DNA of 64,000 nucleotides from Antedon mediterranea (GCF_964355755.1 NC_092679.1:21320932-21384931); one strand, 5' to 3'. Positions 23,401 through 38,400 are shown, numbered from the stretch's first letter. The notes: generated by a model from the letters alone, not told the origin. Made by a program: numbers and translations.

Positions 23401-26400
23401 TGCATACGCCGCACGAAGGTTGCCAGCATCCTCTTGGACTGACTTCACCTGTATGTAAAATAGATAATTAATATTCATATCTAGAAAAATAGACAACTTT
23501 GGACTGGTTGACTACCTCTGGAATTGGGTAGATTAAACAAGAAATATTTCTTACAAAAAACGCTGATCGCTTATTGACGTAACAGTTTTAAAGATATATT
23601 GTCCCTCTGAAAAATATTTTTTTATTTCAAATTTGTTTTTGAATTTGTCATTTTATTGTCACATAATAGTTATTTTACCTGAAAAAATGTAATTAAAAGC
23701 AAAAAATACTTCAATTGTCTGTCAGACAATGGTTTTTGAGTTATAATTAAACGTTTCTTTTCTCTTTTTATAATGTGAATTTTGTTACAGAAGTGAATAA
23801 CTTTGATATGAAACAGACTCAATTTAGTTTATTTTATTGCTAAGGTCAATTCTGGAGGTCACTTCATCACACCTTAGGGCCTGTTCGTAGGGGTTGAAAA
23901 TACCAGCTTATTCCCGATTTCCGTTCGCGTGATCCAATTAACTTTTGCCTCAGGCTACAAAAAATTCGAGGTAAAATGTTCACCAAATTTGCAGGTTATT
24001 TCAGCGATAATCCAATTATACTCGGCCTTCGAGGATAATAAATCTCCGATAGAGGCAATGTGTCAAATTTTGACAAACGTTCGCTGCCTAGGCCCGTCAT
24101 TTCTCCTACGAAGCTCTTCCATACACGCTTCGAGAGCGATCGTCAGCTGGTGCTGTCCTTGTTGGTGTAGACCGCTTAGTAGGCCTAGCTGGTCGGGGAG
24201 CCGCTGGTCGGGGAGCCGCTGGTCGGTGGTGTTTCCGTCGTTAAACATTGGGCTCAAATTCTTCGTCAATGAGTAAAATAATGGTCGTCAGGAGAAGGCA
24301 TATTTCGGCAGGATTATCGGCGTTAAGAGGCATAAGGTTTGTCGCAAGGATAAGCAGTGTAAAAGGTAACAAGTAATTGTTATTGTAAAGAAAGATCGCG
24401 AGTAAAAAATATACAACACGAAACTAGCGTGCGAAAATGGGGTCGTAGGTTGTAAATACAACTGACCTTAAAACGTAATTTCCGGTTTGTGATTCGTCGA
24501 TTAAGCATTAATAAGCGGTTAAATATTTCAAGTACGAACAACGCTCAATTTATAACCCGAGGCATGGGTGAAATTAAGCGCTTATTTTAACCACCGTACG
24601 AACACGACCTTAGATACTTCAAGTGTGAAGTATCATATTACAAACAAAAACTTTCCTGGACTGTTTTGATAATAATTCAATGATTATCTGACAGCCAAAT
24701 ACAGTATTGTCATGAAATACCAGAAATACAGTTGGTACCTATAAATTATAGTCGAGTTTCCATTTTAACAAAAATGTCAAAGTGTAGTACTATAACTGCT
24801 GCTTGATTTCATCTAATAAATGAGTCATCTCGTGTGACGTAGCGGGCTAGAGCAGCAGCGTGAAAACAGAAGATTACATGCCAAATGTGACAGGCTACTC
24901 TGATCACTGTTCCTACCATAAGGTAAGATGTTACAAATGTATATGCAGTATATGTTCAACAATTATGAGTTCACACAGTAATGTTCTCTTCACTCTCCTA
25001 TATAGAATAGGTATAGTGGCCCAGCTATTTTACCTGGAAAGCTAAAGCTTTTAGGTCCGTCTCGAATGCTTCATGTTTTCTTTGTAGCGCCGTCACCGTA
25101 TTACCGTCTTTGCCAAGATCTTCTGACATTGAATTTTGTTTTTCCTAATAATAAAAAACAAAGCAACATCAAAATAAAAATTCTCCATCTTACTGCACTT
25201 TTTTTTTTTTTTTTTTCCATTGTCACAATTTAATTTAATATCAACAAACACATACCTGTATTCTTCCAAGTGTTTCTTTAGCATCGTGATGGAATTTGTG
25301 TAATTCATAAGATGCGGCTAACATCTAAACAAAAATTAAATTGTAAATTTAAGAAAAGTCAGTGAATAAATTCAATAGTAAAGACTAAAAATATTAAGCT
25401 TCTGCTTTTGTGTAGATATAAAGTTTGTGATATACCACATTCGTTCTGAAAAGAACAGTTGAGTTGCGAGAGAGAATCTCAACTGTTCTTTTCAGAACTA
25501 TAAATACATGGCATACTGCACACTTTATACGGCTTTACCACGTTGAAACACCGGTTCTCGTCAGATCACCGAAGTTAAGCGACGTTGGGCCTGGGTAGAG
25601 CTTGGATGGGAGACCATCTGGGAATAACGGGTGCTGTATACGGAGCTGGGGTCCCGTTAGGCATTTGAAATCAGCACTGCTGACTCTTATGGCAGCCCAT
25701 GCATCTAGTATCTGCCTCAGACCTCTGGTCAAGGTGGGCACTGGACGAGAGAAGCCCTTGATCAATGTTAGGACCAATCAAGGTGCTTTAAACAGTCCTG
25801 GCTTTGTTTGTATCAAACCTGTTAGTGGCGGTAATTGTCGCTGTTGGTTTCGATTGAATAAAATAAAAAATAAATAAAAAATAAAAAAATAAAATTTATA
25901 TCTACATATTTAGTTTATTTTAGTTTGTAAACCTTCAAACAATAAATTAAATAAATAATCAAGATAAGGCTTAAAAATCTAACGTTACACACAAGATATT
26001 TTCTATCATACCTGTGTTCTTGTGTCGATCAGTTCCCTTAGATCAGCCCAGGCTTCGTTCAGACCCTCCTTCCACTCAGCGATAGTAGGGGCGTCCGAGT
26101 GCTCAGCCTCGATCAGATCGTCTGCCATCTTGTTGACCTTATTCACTCTTTCGGTTCCGACTGAGATGGTCTCGCTGGCAAAAGCGCGGAAACGATCTTG
26201 TAACATCTGCAGGTGAAAGTAACACACAAGTATATTATGTTTTTGGTTGTATTTGGTAAATTTTCATGCCTAGATTCATATAGCTGGTATCCTATTATTA
26301 CCCTCAATTATTCTTAATAATTATGTACAATTTATAGAGTGAAAAAAAATTACAAAACTTACTGTAACATGTTCAAAGTCTTGTCCTAATTCATGTGACC

Positions 26401-29400
26401 CTGCAACGACCTCACGTTCAGCAATCCATTGTTCTAGATCGTCGACCTCTCTGTTGAGCTGGAAGAGTCGTACAGCTTCTTCCAATCTGTGGCGTCGTTC
26501 TTGTGACAAGTCTTTCAGACCGGCATATAATTTGTCAATTTGAGATTGTCTGATTGCAATCTGGTCACTAAGTGGTAAACAAAAAATAAATAAAAATATA
26601 ACTTTAATGTTTACTTTATACAGGGACACCTTTGGGACCCAACAAAGTTTACTTTACTAGAGGTGTCCCAAATTAAATATAATACAATTAAACAAGTAAT
26701 AAATTATTATTATTATTATTATTATTATTTATTCAGGCAAAATACACATTTTACAAAATATAATACAAATCAACAAATTAAACAAACACAACGCAAAAGA
26801 AAATATAAAATCATAGTCACTAGCTGCCAGGAAAGCACAAAAGCAGCCTAAGCCACTGTCTCCCATTAGGTGTGTACCTCCAACCAGTGACAAATAGTGT
26901 GCTTAGTGTATTTAAGATTATTATTTTGTTTTTTTACTTGATCTTGAAAATTGTTCTTTGATGGTACCGTAACGTCAATCTCAGTTTAGTATATCTTTTA
27001 ATTAATTATATATAAATGTGCATGAAAAAGCAATGGAAGTATTATAAGGAATATTTCTAGCACACAATTAGAGAGGTTGTCAAAAAATATCACATTATAG
27101 TAATGTTTAGCTGTATGATATACGACTACAGATATGGATTTGAGAATCATTAGAAATAAACGAAACACAAGAATAGGAGGCATGCAGCTTTTAGAGCATA
27201 ATAAAAACAGGTGGCGAAATTAATGGCGTATGACACGGCAATTGTCACAGCTTAAAATGAAAATACAAAGGATGATATTTTAATAATTTATGAAAAATAG
27301 TCAGTTTCTATTACTGTGTTGTGGTTATGTGTAGGATAGATATCGCATTGTGAGGTATGTTCTATGTTATTCGACAGGTGATCTGGCTGGTACTGGGATT
27401 GACCCTTTCAGATAGAGGTCATGGTTATGTTTCTAGTTCAGTGAGAAAAGGATAAAAAAAATATAGTACTGTATGTATGTCTATTTTATTATGACTTATC
27501 ATGAATTCATCATTTTTTTAAGTTGAAAGAAGAGTAAAGAGATGGTCAAAGGTGACGTGGAAAGATATGGTAAAGAAAGAAAGCAAATTGGCTTGGAGGA
27601 ACAAGAGGAGCAAGAGATGAAGAAGTGGAGAGATCATGTAGAAACATGGAACTTAGTGGCATCCTTGAGGATCCTTCACATTAATAGAAGATGTTGATGA
27701 TGATAATGATGATCTAAAGAGGCCTCTTAACCATTTGTACTATTTAAATCTTAAGACTTCAGTTCCTTTTCATATAACAGAGAAACCAATAATGTTGCTA
27801 ACCTCTGTGAGTGGTTCTCATCCATAAGTTTCCTAGATTCCTTTGACAGGTCGTTGATTGTGTCTGCGTAATCTTCCACGGCGCTTTCTAGGATGTTGTG
27901 CTTCTTCATCATGGCCATAGCACTTGAGTCATCTTTACCACGTTCCTCAGCCATCATGTAAAGTTCTTGTTCGCTCATCCATGCTTCAGCCTCATTGGCA
28001 TCAAAGTAATACTAGAATAAGAAAATAAGTGGCACTGTTTGCTTACACATCTCAGAGTTGTAGGTTTATGCAATAGATATGTTATAATAATCAAAAAGGT
28101 TGTTATGGCCACAAGTGTACCACTCAATGTCAGGTGAATAAATAATATTATTAACACATCTATTGTTCTAAGTAAACTTTTTTTAATTAATTCGTCACTT
28201 CCATCTTCCAGTCAGGCCATGAAACAGGCATCATTCTACAAATCAAATTTTATGTGACAAAAAAAGTCCATATATAGACACATCATATTTTTTGTTGGAG
28301 AAAGCCCGCTTTACAGGTTGGTTTTCAAACAATGAAGATGGGTTATAATTATTAATCAATGCAATAAAACAATAAATAACTAACTTACCCTTTGTGCTTT
28401 TTCAGACTCAATCAATCGGTCTTTACGAGCATCAACCGCGTCCTTCAGCTTCTCCCATTGGTCGTTCACTTCACCAATTGACTTATCTATCTGATCCGAA
28501 AATGGATGATTCTCGTCGATAGCTGCCCTTCCACGGTCGCAGACCTCCACAATACGTGGCTCGTGGCCATCCACCTCAGCCTTTAACGAGTTGTTCTTCT
28601 TCTGTAGCGTTTGTACGGCTTGAAGATTGTTACCGATGTCTTGAGACGTCGCTGGAGGCATACGTTCTTGAATCCAAGCCTGCCGAGCAAAACAATAGTA
28701 ATACATTTTTACGGGTTGTGAATGCTGAAATTCATTTCAGTAAAAGGAAAAAGTATCAAATGGAAAAACATCATATAAAACCTCGTTACGAATGATTTGA
28801 TGTTCTGAAGAACAGACAGGTATCTTCAACTTCAAATATAGCAATTATAAAGATGTAATAAATGCATGGTACATCAGCATTATCGTTCTATTAAAAAACA
28901 TTACAGGCAAATGCGGCTGGTATATTAGATATAAAACATAAATTTCACCCACAATAAGACAACAATATTATACAGATTACATTGCAACTGGCTTAATGGA
29001 TATTAAGCCTTAAGGCAATGTTGCAAATTGTACAACCATAATCAAAACAAATTGATGAGTAATAATCAACGCCTTATAAATAACAGCAAAAGTATCTTTT
29101 ATATTACTCTGAAAGGCAAAGTGAAACGGGACTCAAAATAGTTCATATAGCAATGTTGCAAATTGTACAACCATAATCAAAACAAATTGATGAAGAGTAA
29201 TAATCAACGCCTTATAAATAACAGCAAAAGTATCTTTTATATTATTCTGAAAGACAAAGTGAAACGGGCCTCAAACTAGTTCATATAGCAATGTTGCAAA
29301 TTGTATAACCATAATCAAAACAAATTGACGGCGACTAATATTGAAGCGTCAGAGAATACATTCATTATATTGATATCTGAAACATTCAGGGAACAGGCCT

Positions 29401-32400
29401 AGTTCATACTGTATGTATGATTTAATCAGAATCATCACAAACTAAAGCTCTGTTCACACTATCAAACTTTAAGTGACAAAAAAATGATATATATATATAT
29501 ATATACTTGCACTGATGAAGGGCTAGTGTTGCGCGAAAGCTCTGCTAACTTTTCTGGCTGTTTACTTTATCGTTTTGATTTAGCTTTTCGCTTTTTTTTT
29601 TGTATCTCCATTGAGAACCAGCCACTGGCACCCACAGCATTTTCATTTTTTTCAGTAATTTGCCTTTGGATTTATATATATGCATATATTGACATGATGA
29701 TGTCATATCACTGCCATATTTGGGCACATCACATCTTCTAAAAGCCATGAAACATACACCAAACATCCTCCTATACTATACTAAAATTATTACTAAGTTG
29801 ACAATTCTATATAATTGTATCTAAAAACCAGATGAACATTTTTTATCACATTTGTGAACTAGAACTTTTTAAATTATATAGCAATTAACCTTGCCACAGA
29901 TAAATGTTAATTAAGGTCTTGTCCACATTGAGTGTTATTATCCAAATCCTGGTTTAAATGTTAATTAAGGTCTTGTCCACATTGAGTGTTATTATCCAAA
30001 TCCTGGTTTAAATGTTAATTAAGGTCTTGTCCACAGTGAGTGTTATTATCCAAATCCAGGTTTAAATGTTAATTAAGGTCTTGTCCACATTGAGTGTTAT
30101 TATCATCCAAATCCACGTTTAAATGTTAATTAAGGTCTTGTCCACAGTGAGTGTTCAATTCCTGGTTTAGATGGTTCGTTTTAACAAATAATGAATGGAG
30201 TTTTAAAAGATGTAGAACGGTTAACGCAAACAACAGAAGAGAAAAACACTCTAAATACAAATCACCTAATCTAGCCACTTTTAGTAATTTAGTCAATAAG
30301 CAGTTTATTTTTTATTAATGTTTTATATAATGTATATGTATAATAATCATCATTATCATAAATTACCCATTTAAAAAATGTCCTCTAGCAAATATTTTAT
30401 TTATAAAATTAGTAAACTCATATAAACTTGTTGAAGTTTAGTATGACCTTTCCTTTGGCTATGAATATTTAGTACATTTCCAATGTACAAAGAGAGAATT
30501 TTGCCACTAAGGGTTCACAATATTATTACCATGATACAAATTTAACACAGTTTACAGTTTAAAACAGAAAAGTAATGATCGGGTTAACCTTTGTACAGTT
30601 TAAAATAATACTATTCACTATATTTATAAAATAATTGGTATAAACAAAGAAAATAAAAATTGTACACAATAATAAATAATATTTCCAATATAAATATTTT
30701 CTTCAAAATTGCTTTTCTCTTTATCATTGGTCATCAGCTAGTCATTTTAAGCAATTACCATTCATACCATATACAGTAACGTTTTAAAATTAAAAACTAC
30801 TCATGAAAATGTTGTATCAATGATGCTAAAGCTCAGTCTACACTATCAAACTTTATGTGACAAAAAATGTGATGTGCCCATGGACATGATGATGTCATAT
30901 CACTACCATATTTAAGCATATCATTATCATATTTGGGCACATCACACTTTTGTTGTCAAACTAGTTTGATAGTGTAGACAGAGCTTAAAATAATATTCGT
31001 CAAAAAGGGTAAAAAATAGTTTCTAGAAGTATGTTGTGTTGACGTCCACTTGATCCCATCCCATCGAGTCTTAGTACAGGGGTTACCAATATTATTATAT
31101 TTTTTTTTAGCAGTAAGTTCTCTGTGGGCCATATGAAATCACATGCTGGATTTGGGCTGCGGTTGACTTATTGAGAACACAAGGCTTAGTCAATTATTAA
31201 ACAATGACACTGAATTACCGTGACAATTGTCTTTCTTTTAGTGCATGTAAACCAGAAATGATATAAACTAATTTAAATACCTTCTCGTCTTCAAAATCTC
31301 GGATGAGTTTGTGACCTTTCTGAGCATTTTCTAGTATAGCTCTTCTTTGAGTCAGAGGCTCTGACATCGCCATGAAGCGTTCCTCAACGGCCTGTTTCTT
31401 AACGGTCACTTTCTCAATCTCATCAAGGTTCTCCAGGTTTTGCACGGCGCAGTGAAGGTCATTGACCTGACTCTTTTTGACCATTACTTGGCTTTCAAGC
31501 ATCTGTGAACATAAAATTACATAAAAATCAGTCCAACAAAAAAAAACCAGCCCAAAAAAAAAGAAGTTAAAAATACACACAAACAAAATTACACTCTGCC
31601 TTGTTTACTTCTATTACCTTAGAATGGGCTTTCTTTCGAAACTGATTCTTAAAGAATATAAGATTTTTGTAAAATTTGTATTTAAATACATTTATGCCAA
31701 ATTCATTTATAAACAAATCCAAACACACTTAGATTATGCCGTGTGTATCTTCACAGATCTAAAAAAAAATGAATTTATCCAGTATATTTATCCAGTATAA
31801 TTTCAGAAATTCATTTTGCCTAGAGAACAAGTTCATTAATTTATTTATAGTTAATATGACCATATCATTTTCACAGCTGTACAATTTGGTCAAAGTTTAA
31901 CCATGGGCTAGTTATTGAATGAGGTGCTTGACTGGATAACATCAGAGACGGAAACAAATACATAAACAAAATGTTTCTGTGCATATAGCAGTATTGAATA
32001 TTACAGGAAGAAAAATATTTTTAAAATTCAAAGATTCAAATTAAAACTTAAAACTGGTTTTTAAAACAATTTTATTTTTTTCAAAAGCAAATTCTAATTT
32101 CTGTTTATCTATTGACAATAGTTAATACAGTTGGAGTTAAATTTGAAATTCAAATTTTGTGATTATTTTTGTGTAAAACTGACCTAATTCCTTGACCTCT
32201 TTATTGTCATTAACATAAGGATTTGTATAGAATTTGCATTTATTAAAATTAAATCATTAATCCTGGTATAATAAATAACAAATTTAACAGGAACGACAAA
32301 ATCGTCTCTACATCAAAATTTCCAAATTAAATCAAAGAACAATAAAAAACTAAGGACAACATTACAACTCCACTCTCAAAGACTTGTAATAAGACTTTGT

Positions 32401-35400
32401 TTATGTTGGACATCTTGTGTCTATGTTTGTCTTGTGAACCTCTGAGGGTCCCTAATGATCAGCAATTTCTGGATGGATCACCCTCATTAAATATGGTAAA
32501 AAAAATAAGAAAAAAAAGCCTTAAGGACCAAAACACGGTGGGTTGAAAATATGTTTCAATTACACTCCCGGTTGGGCTTATAGCCATGTCAATTAAGGTT
32601 ACAATAATATCTAAAACGAATTTGAATATGCATGACCCGGTCCATATATAATTGCTGAATCACAAATTCATATTATGCTAAATTAGATAAATAACAAATT
32701 GTATAATAAACTTGTTAAGTCCCACGCATTTCATTAAAATAGTTAATATGTATTCCATATTGTGTCATGAACTCTTATTTTTTTGTCATCTTGTTTGCAG
32801 TGAGTAAATTTCAATATTTTGACGGATCAGTGCAACAAGAGTAAATCTAAATATTATGACGGATCAGTGTTTAGATTCAGAATATATAACACTGTTTATT
32901 TAGTCAGGCACATTTAATATAAGCAAGAAATATTAAATTCATAAGAATAAAAAAATTAACTGACATACTTCTTTACTTTATATTTATATGATTAAAAACC
33001 ACAATTACATTATGGTATTCTTAGTGAAACACTACAGTAAAAATCACCATTAAAATGGAGGAAACCTTCCGGACCAAATAGAGTGTTCCCTTAATAGGGA
33101 TGTCCTCTGAATAGGGGTTGGCTGTAGTGTTAAAGCACTGTTTATGCTTGTTTTATGAGAAAGGGTCCCTTAAAAGTAGGTTGTTTCACTGTACTTATAA
33201 ATTTATGTCTGATCTCAGACTAACTTAATGTTAATGTTATTTGGAACAATAATAGGGGCCTACGAAATTTCAACTATAGAAAAATTAAATATAAAAATTA
33301 ATTAAAATTTGAATAATAAAATACTAACCCAATCCAGCTAAACTGTGCCTATACATCCAGTCAATAGAAATATAAAACACTAATAAAGCACAGCGTAATT
33401 TTTATTTTGTCCACGCCAGCATGGTTGTGTTTAAACCAGTACATTATAGATAAGCCTAACATGTTAGTATATACTAAAAGTGTGTAACATGTTAAAACTA
33501 AGCCTGCTCCAATATGAACTGATTAATGTTCTATAAATAGATTTAATGTAGAGGGCAGTATGTTCATTTTGTATTGTTCAGACCTCCAAAAGGTTCCTAA
33601 TATTTTATTCATCTTCCTGCCTTCACTATAGTGTAATTTTGTTCTGTTTTGAATATGAAAAATCCCTGATAGTTCATATTTATAAATATATTATTTAGGC
33701 TCTTTTACTAGGTCCTAGATTGCCTAAAAAAAAGCATCTGGCATATCTAATTGTTTACTAGATGCCGATTCCAATGATATAGTGTATTTAGGCTCTGTTA
33801 CTGGGTCAGAGAAGAACGCCTCTGGCATATCCAATTGTTTACTAGATGCTGATGCCTATGATTTTGTTTAATAGTTCCCTCTACAGTTTGATGTTATTGT
33901 TTTACATCTCCTAATATTTCACTTATCCCCTGTAATATGTTTGTTTACCAACAACATAAGGGTAAAGTTCAGCTAGATAGGTTTACATGGGATAGATCCA
34001 GAGGATGAAACCCAAGTTGAATTCATGACCAGTAAAAGTAAAACAATGATTGGAACATGGGCTTAGCTCATATCATTAACTGGAATGCTCAGCTGTATAT
34101 GCATTCTAACATTTAAAATTACCTGTTGTTTTTTAAGCAAGTTCTGAACAGTCACCAAATCATTCAACGTGTCATCATGTCCGACTTGCGTCTCCAGATC
34201 GGTGATCCAGTTGTCCAGATCGTCGCAACCTTGAGAGAACAATGCTTGACTGTTGGCTTCAAACAGCTTCTTGCCCTTTGATTTTGTTGTGTCTTCAAGA
34301 TCCTGCCATTTCTGTTCCAAGTCTTGAAGCTGCTCTTCAACTGTTTCTTTCATTTCTGGTTTCTCTTGTACCAACTGATCTCCATGCTAAAAAAAAAATT
34401 GATTTATTTTTATTAAATACATCTTATTATCTTATCTGTTGAACTTAAGAAGCTCTGTCTACACTATAAAACTAGTTTGGCAAAAAAAAAGTGTAATGTG
34501 CCTAAATATGATGATAATATGCCTAAATATGGTAGTGATATGACATCATTTCCATATTTTTTTTTGTCACATAAAGTTTGATAGTGTAGACAGAGCTTTA
34601 GGGCTTTGTAACCATCTACCATCAGGATTAGAAGATCATTATTATTGGACATCTTCAAGTCGTCACTACTCAAAACTCAATTAATTTAATTTTGATTTAA
34701 TATATGCTCCACTATACCTCTCTAAGTTTGTCCAATCTTTCTCTATTCTCCACCAACTCTTTCTCGAAGGCTTGATGTTTCTGCCACTTGCTGTGCAGGT
34801 TACGTGCTTCGTCATATGTCTCTTCTTGAGCAATGACCATCTTCTCCGTGATCCACTGGTCTAACTCCTCGGCTTCCTCAAGGAATGCCTGCAGCTGGCA
34901 CTGATCACGAAGCTTGTCAAGAGCATCTTCTGCTGCTTGTCTGTTGGCTTTGCGTCTGTCAAAGAATTATTTTAAAATAGTGTTGAATTGTACAAACATG
35001 AATACAAGTTTTGACAACATAAATTACTAAGAGCACACTAGTAAACTGGGGTAACCTCTTAATCTTCAAAAAGATGCACCAGATTCTTTAAAAGTTTACA
35101 CGAGCCAGATGTTAAATGGACTTGTGAAAACTGGATCTAAAACCAGGTAAAAGAGGGATTTGAACCTGTATGGATTTTGTGGGTATGGCTTGCGGCATAT
35201 TTGCCAAAACCTCTAATTACTAATTATACAAACAAATTTGCTGCCAACCTTTCATCAATATTTTCTGCCTTCTTGTTGATCTTATCAGCAGCATAGTGGT
35301 TCTCATCACAAAGTTTGTTGGCAAAGGTTATGACCGTGTTGATCTTCTCGTCAGAGTTGTCCATTTGGCTGATAAAATTCTCATGTTTCTTAATAGCTTC

Positions 35401-38400
35401 TTCTGCAGCCTCCAAGCTATGCTGTAGAGACAAATGGAAAGAAGATAATTTAACTAATTAATTTTCAAAAAAATGAATTGGTCGATATTTTTATTTTGGT
35501 TTCTATTCTTTTGCTAAAAAATATTATAATTATGATAGTATTTTGAGGGTGATGTTAATGAGCATACTAAGAACAAATTTGTTTGCATGTTGCTGTTTCA
35601 GTCCATTTTAATTTGATCAAAGATGGCCCCTGAATAATAATCTCTTTAAATAAATTGTAACAAAATACAGGACAATCTCCCACTCACAGGTTGTTTAATG
35701 TTAGCTAAGAAGTTATCCTGCTGGTTGAGAATGATGTCAGCCAGTCTAGCATCTCTGACAAACATCTGGTGGTTAAGAGCCTGCGACAGAAGATGCTGTC
35801 TGTTATCCCACATCTGGTGAAGTTCGATCCAACCATCATCAAGCGCTTGCAGACGCTAAAATAATATAGGACACAAACAAAATTGAATTGTGTACAAAAA
35901 GCTAATTGTGATATATTTTATTCAAGCCTGAAGTAGTGATATTGAATGTTTTAAAATCTAGTTAATATGCATAATTTTTTTATCAGTCAGGCATTCTTTT
36001 CTTTGGAGAGACATCAGAAAATATGCCTGGGTAAAATATATACATATGGAACTCCTAAATATCTGGAATCCCCTCTTTCCTTTACTAAAATAACCAAGTT
36101 GGAAGGGAGACACAGTGCAACTGTACTAGAGCTGCTGCTGTAGAAAAGAGAAGGTCCATTTAACCATGATGGTTTATATGGTGGTCATATCACTTAGTTT
36201 AAATGAAAGAAGACATTTGGTCGAAGATCCTACCTGTTTGAGGAAGACATATTGTGCATCAGTTTGTCCTTCTGTGACACGTTCTCCTGTTTCCTTCAGC
36301 TGGGCATACTTGTCTTCATATCCATCGATCTCATCCTTGATAGCAGCATGTTTGTTCAGAGATTTTTCTGCCTCTTTCAGACTGTTTGGAATGTCCTCGG
36401 ATGCAATGGCAGTCTGTGTCTTAGTGAGCCAGACTTGGAATTCATCAAGATCACCTAAGAACTGGTGGAGGTCACCAGCATCGGCAAGAGCTGACTCTCG
36501 TTCTTTCAACTGCAGAAAACAGAAAATAATAATGTAAATAGCTCTAATAAGAGTTTTTTTTTCTATTTGTTTCGACAACAACAGTATTGATTTCTGCTGG
36601 TTGTGGCACAATTTTCAAACAAGATATATTCCATAGTAAAGACACTGACATATGATGGAGAACATTGTACTTACAACATCATTGAGGTTCACCCATGCCT
36701 CTGTGATGTCATTGTATCGTGCTTTGATCTGTTCCTCCTCTTCAGGATGTTCTTGGGCAAGCTTGTCAGATTCTTTCTTGAGATCATCCAACTGTGTAAA
36801 CAAGTAAACAATTTAAGAACAGTCAATATAAAAATCATTTAAAACTTCTGTGTTGATCAATAGCTTGTAAGGTGCTAATAAAACGAAGGCATACTCAAAC
36901 AAGAAAAAAAAATTACCTTAGCTTCAATGGCAGTGATATCACTTTCCATTCCTTTCAATCGGCGTTGCAGAGCTGTGACACCAGCAAGATCATTTCCGAG
37001 TTCTTCTGTGGCAGCAATGACCTTCATCTTATCTCTGATCCAAGTGGTAGTTTCAATGCATTCAATGTGGTATGTTTGAATTCCACGCGATGTCAGGATG
37101 GCTTCACGTCTGGCATCTAATAATTCGCGCAGAGCATGCCATCTCTGGTTCAAGTGGTTCTGCTTCTGGTTGATCTCTGGTGAGTTTGGATGCTCACTCT
37201 GGAGAAGTTGTCGTGCCAGTTGGTTGACAATGGCAACTTTAGAAGCGTTGATCTCAACTTCTTTCTCAAGACGTCCAAATCGGGACAGCAGGATGTCGTT
37301 TGATTCAAGATCTTCTCCAGGATGCAATGCTTGAAGAGTTTGTTCCTGTTATTAGACAAAGCATGATAATTTTTAACTTTATTATAATAGTTAAATGCTT
37401 CCTTATATGTTCATTATATAGGCCTATGTTAATTGTATTTGTGTCAGTTCTGTATTTGTATGTTAACCCTCCTTATTGGCGAATTATTTTTGTTGTTGGT
37501 TGGTTTTGAAATGAAATTTAAAAAAAATTAGAATGGAAACATTTAAAATTAGGCTGGGTGGAGGACCTTAAAATAAGCTTTTGGCTGGGTGTATGTTCCT
37601 GATTACCTCCACTTAGCACGATTACATAATAAGGACACAAAATATCAAACGTTAAAAACTATACCTTTTCGTCAATCCAGGCCTCGACATTGTCAGCCTC
37701 GTTGAAGAGCTTGAACAGGGACAAAGCATCTATTAAGCGTTGCTTGCGTAGTTGGTTCAAATCTTTCAATTCCTTGTATCTACGATCAATTGTACCCAGC
37801 CTAGCCTGGACCTCTGGTGAATCACGGTCCTAGTTAAAATAAGATATTAACATTTGTTTTCATTAGAATTTTCATATACAGTATGAATACTATACAACAC
37901 ACTTTAATAATTAACAGTGCTAACTTCAATGTGGACAATAAACGGAGCTTGGTGAAGATATTAATAATATTACTACTGTAGTGGGTTCAAATCCTATTAT
38001 CCTCAATCCTCAATGACATGCTGTAAGAGTTTATGTTTATAAGAGCATGTGCATGTCTGTGATCTTCTAATTGGGACATCTTTGGATATTGGGACAGACA
38101 GTAGCTAGATTCACTATTAGTAATGTTTAAATACGTAATATTTATTTATTTAAAAAATCATATTTTTGTAACTATTTGGATCAATTTCTTTATCATTTAA
38201 ATGTATGTGGATTTCTAGCTTTACCTGATCACCAAGTTGATCAGCCTGTTCGTGCAAGCTTCCAATCACCTTGCTGTAGTTGTCCAATTCTGTTGTCATA
38301 ATCTGCAACGAGAAAATACTTTTATGAGTATGACGAAAAAATGGTCATCTAAATTGTGCAATGCCCAATGACATCATACATTAGCGTTGCTTTTTAGATG

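Larger units (their letters stand above)
31503..34122. other. Large spectrin intron 20 (2.6 kb), mostly featureless
   Basis: The DNA is AT-rich without supported genes. It holds the dispersed repeat at 33050 and the duplication at 33702, which are listed separately. Nothing else stands out. Confidence 0.6.

Noticed and set aside
23929-24276. 115-codon plus-strand open frame as a gene
   Set aside because: It lies wholly inside the Harbinger-like element, runs through a triplicated motif and has no recognisable domain.
25525-25645. Functional 5S rRNA gene
   Set aside because: Several substitutions, no T-run terminator, and fusion to a SINE body with an A-rich tail indicate a retroposon.
36166-36537. 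123-codon plus-strand open frame
   Set aside because: It is the complement of spectrin exon 16. Several similar plus-strand frames (e.g. 42567-42986, 37098-37334, 23219-23458) are also shadows of spectrin exons.
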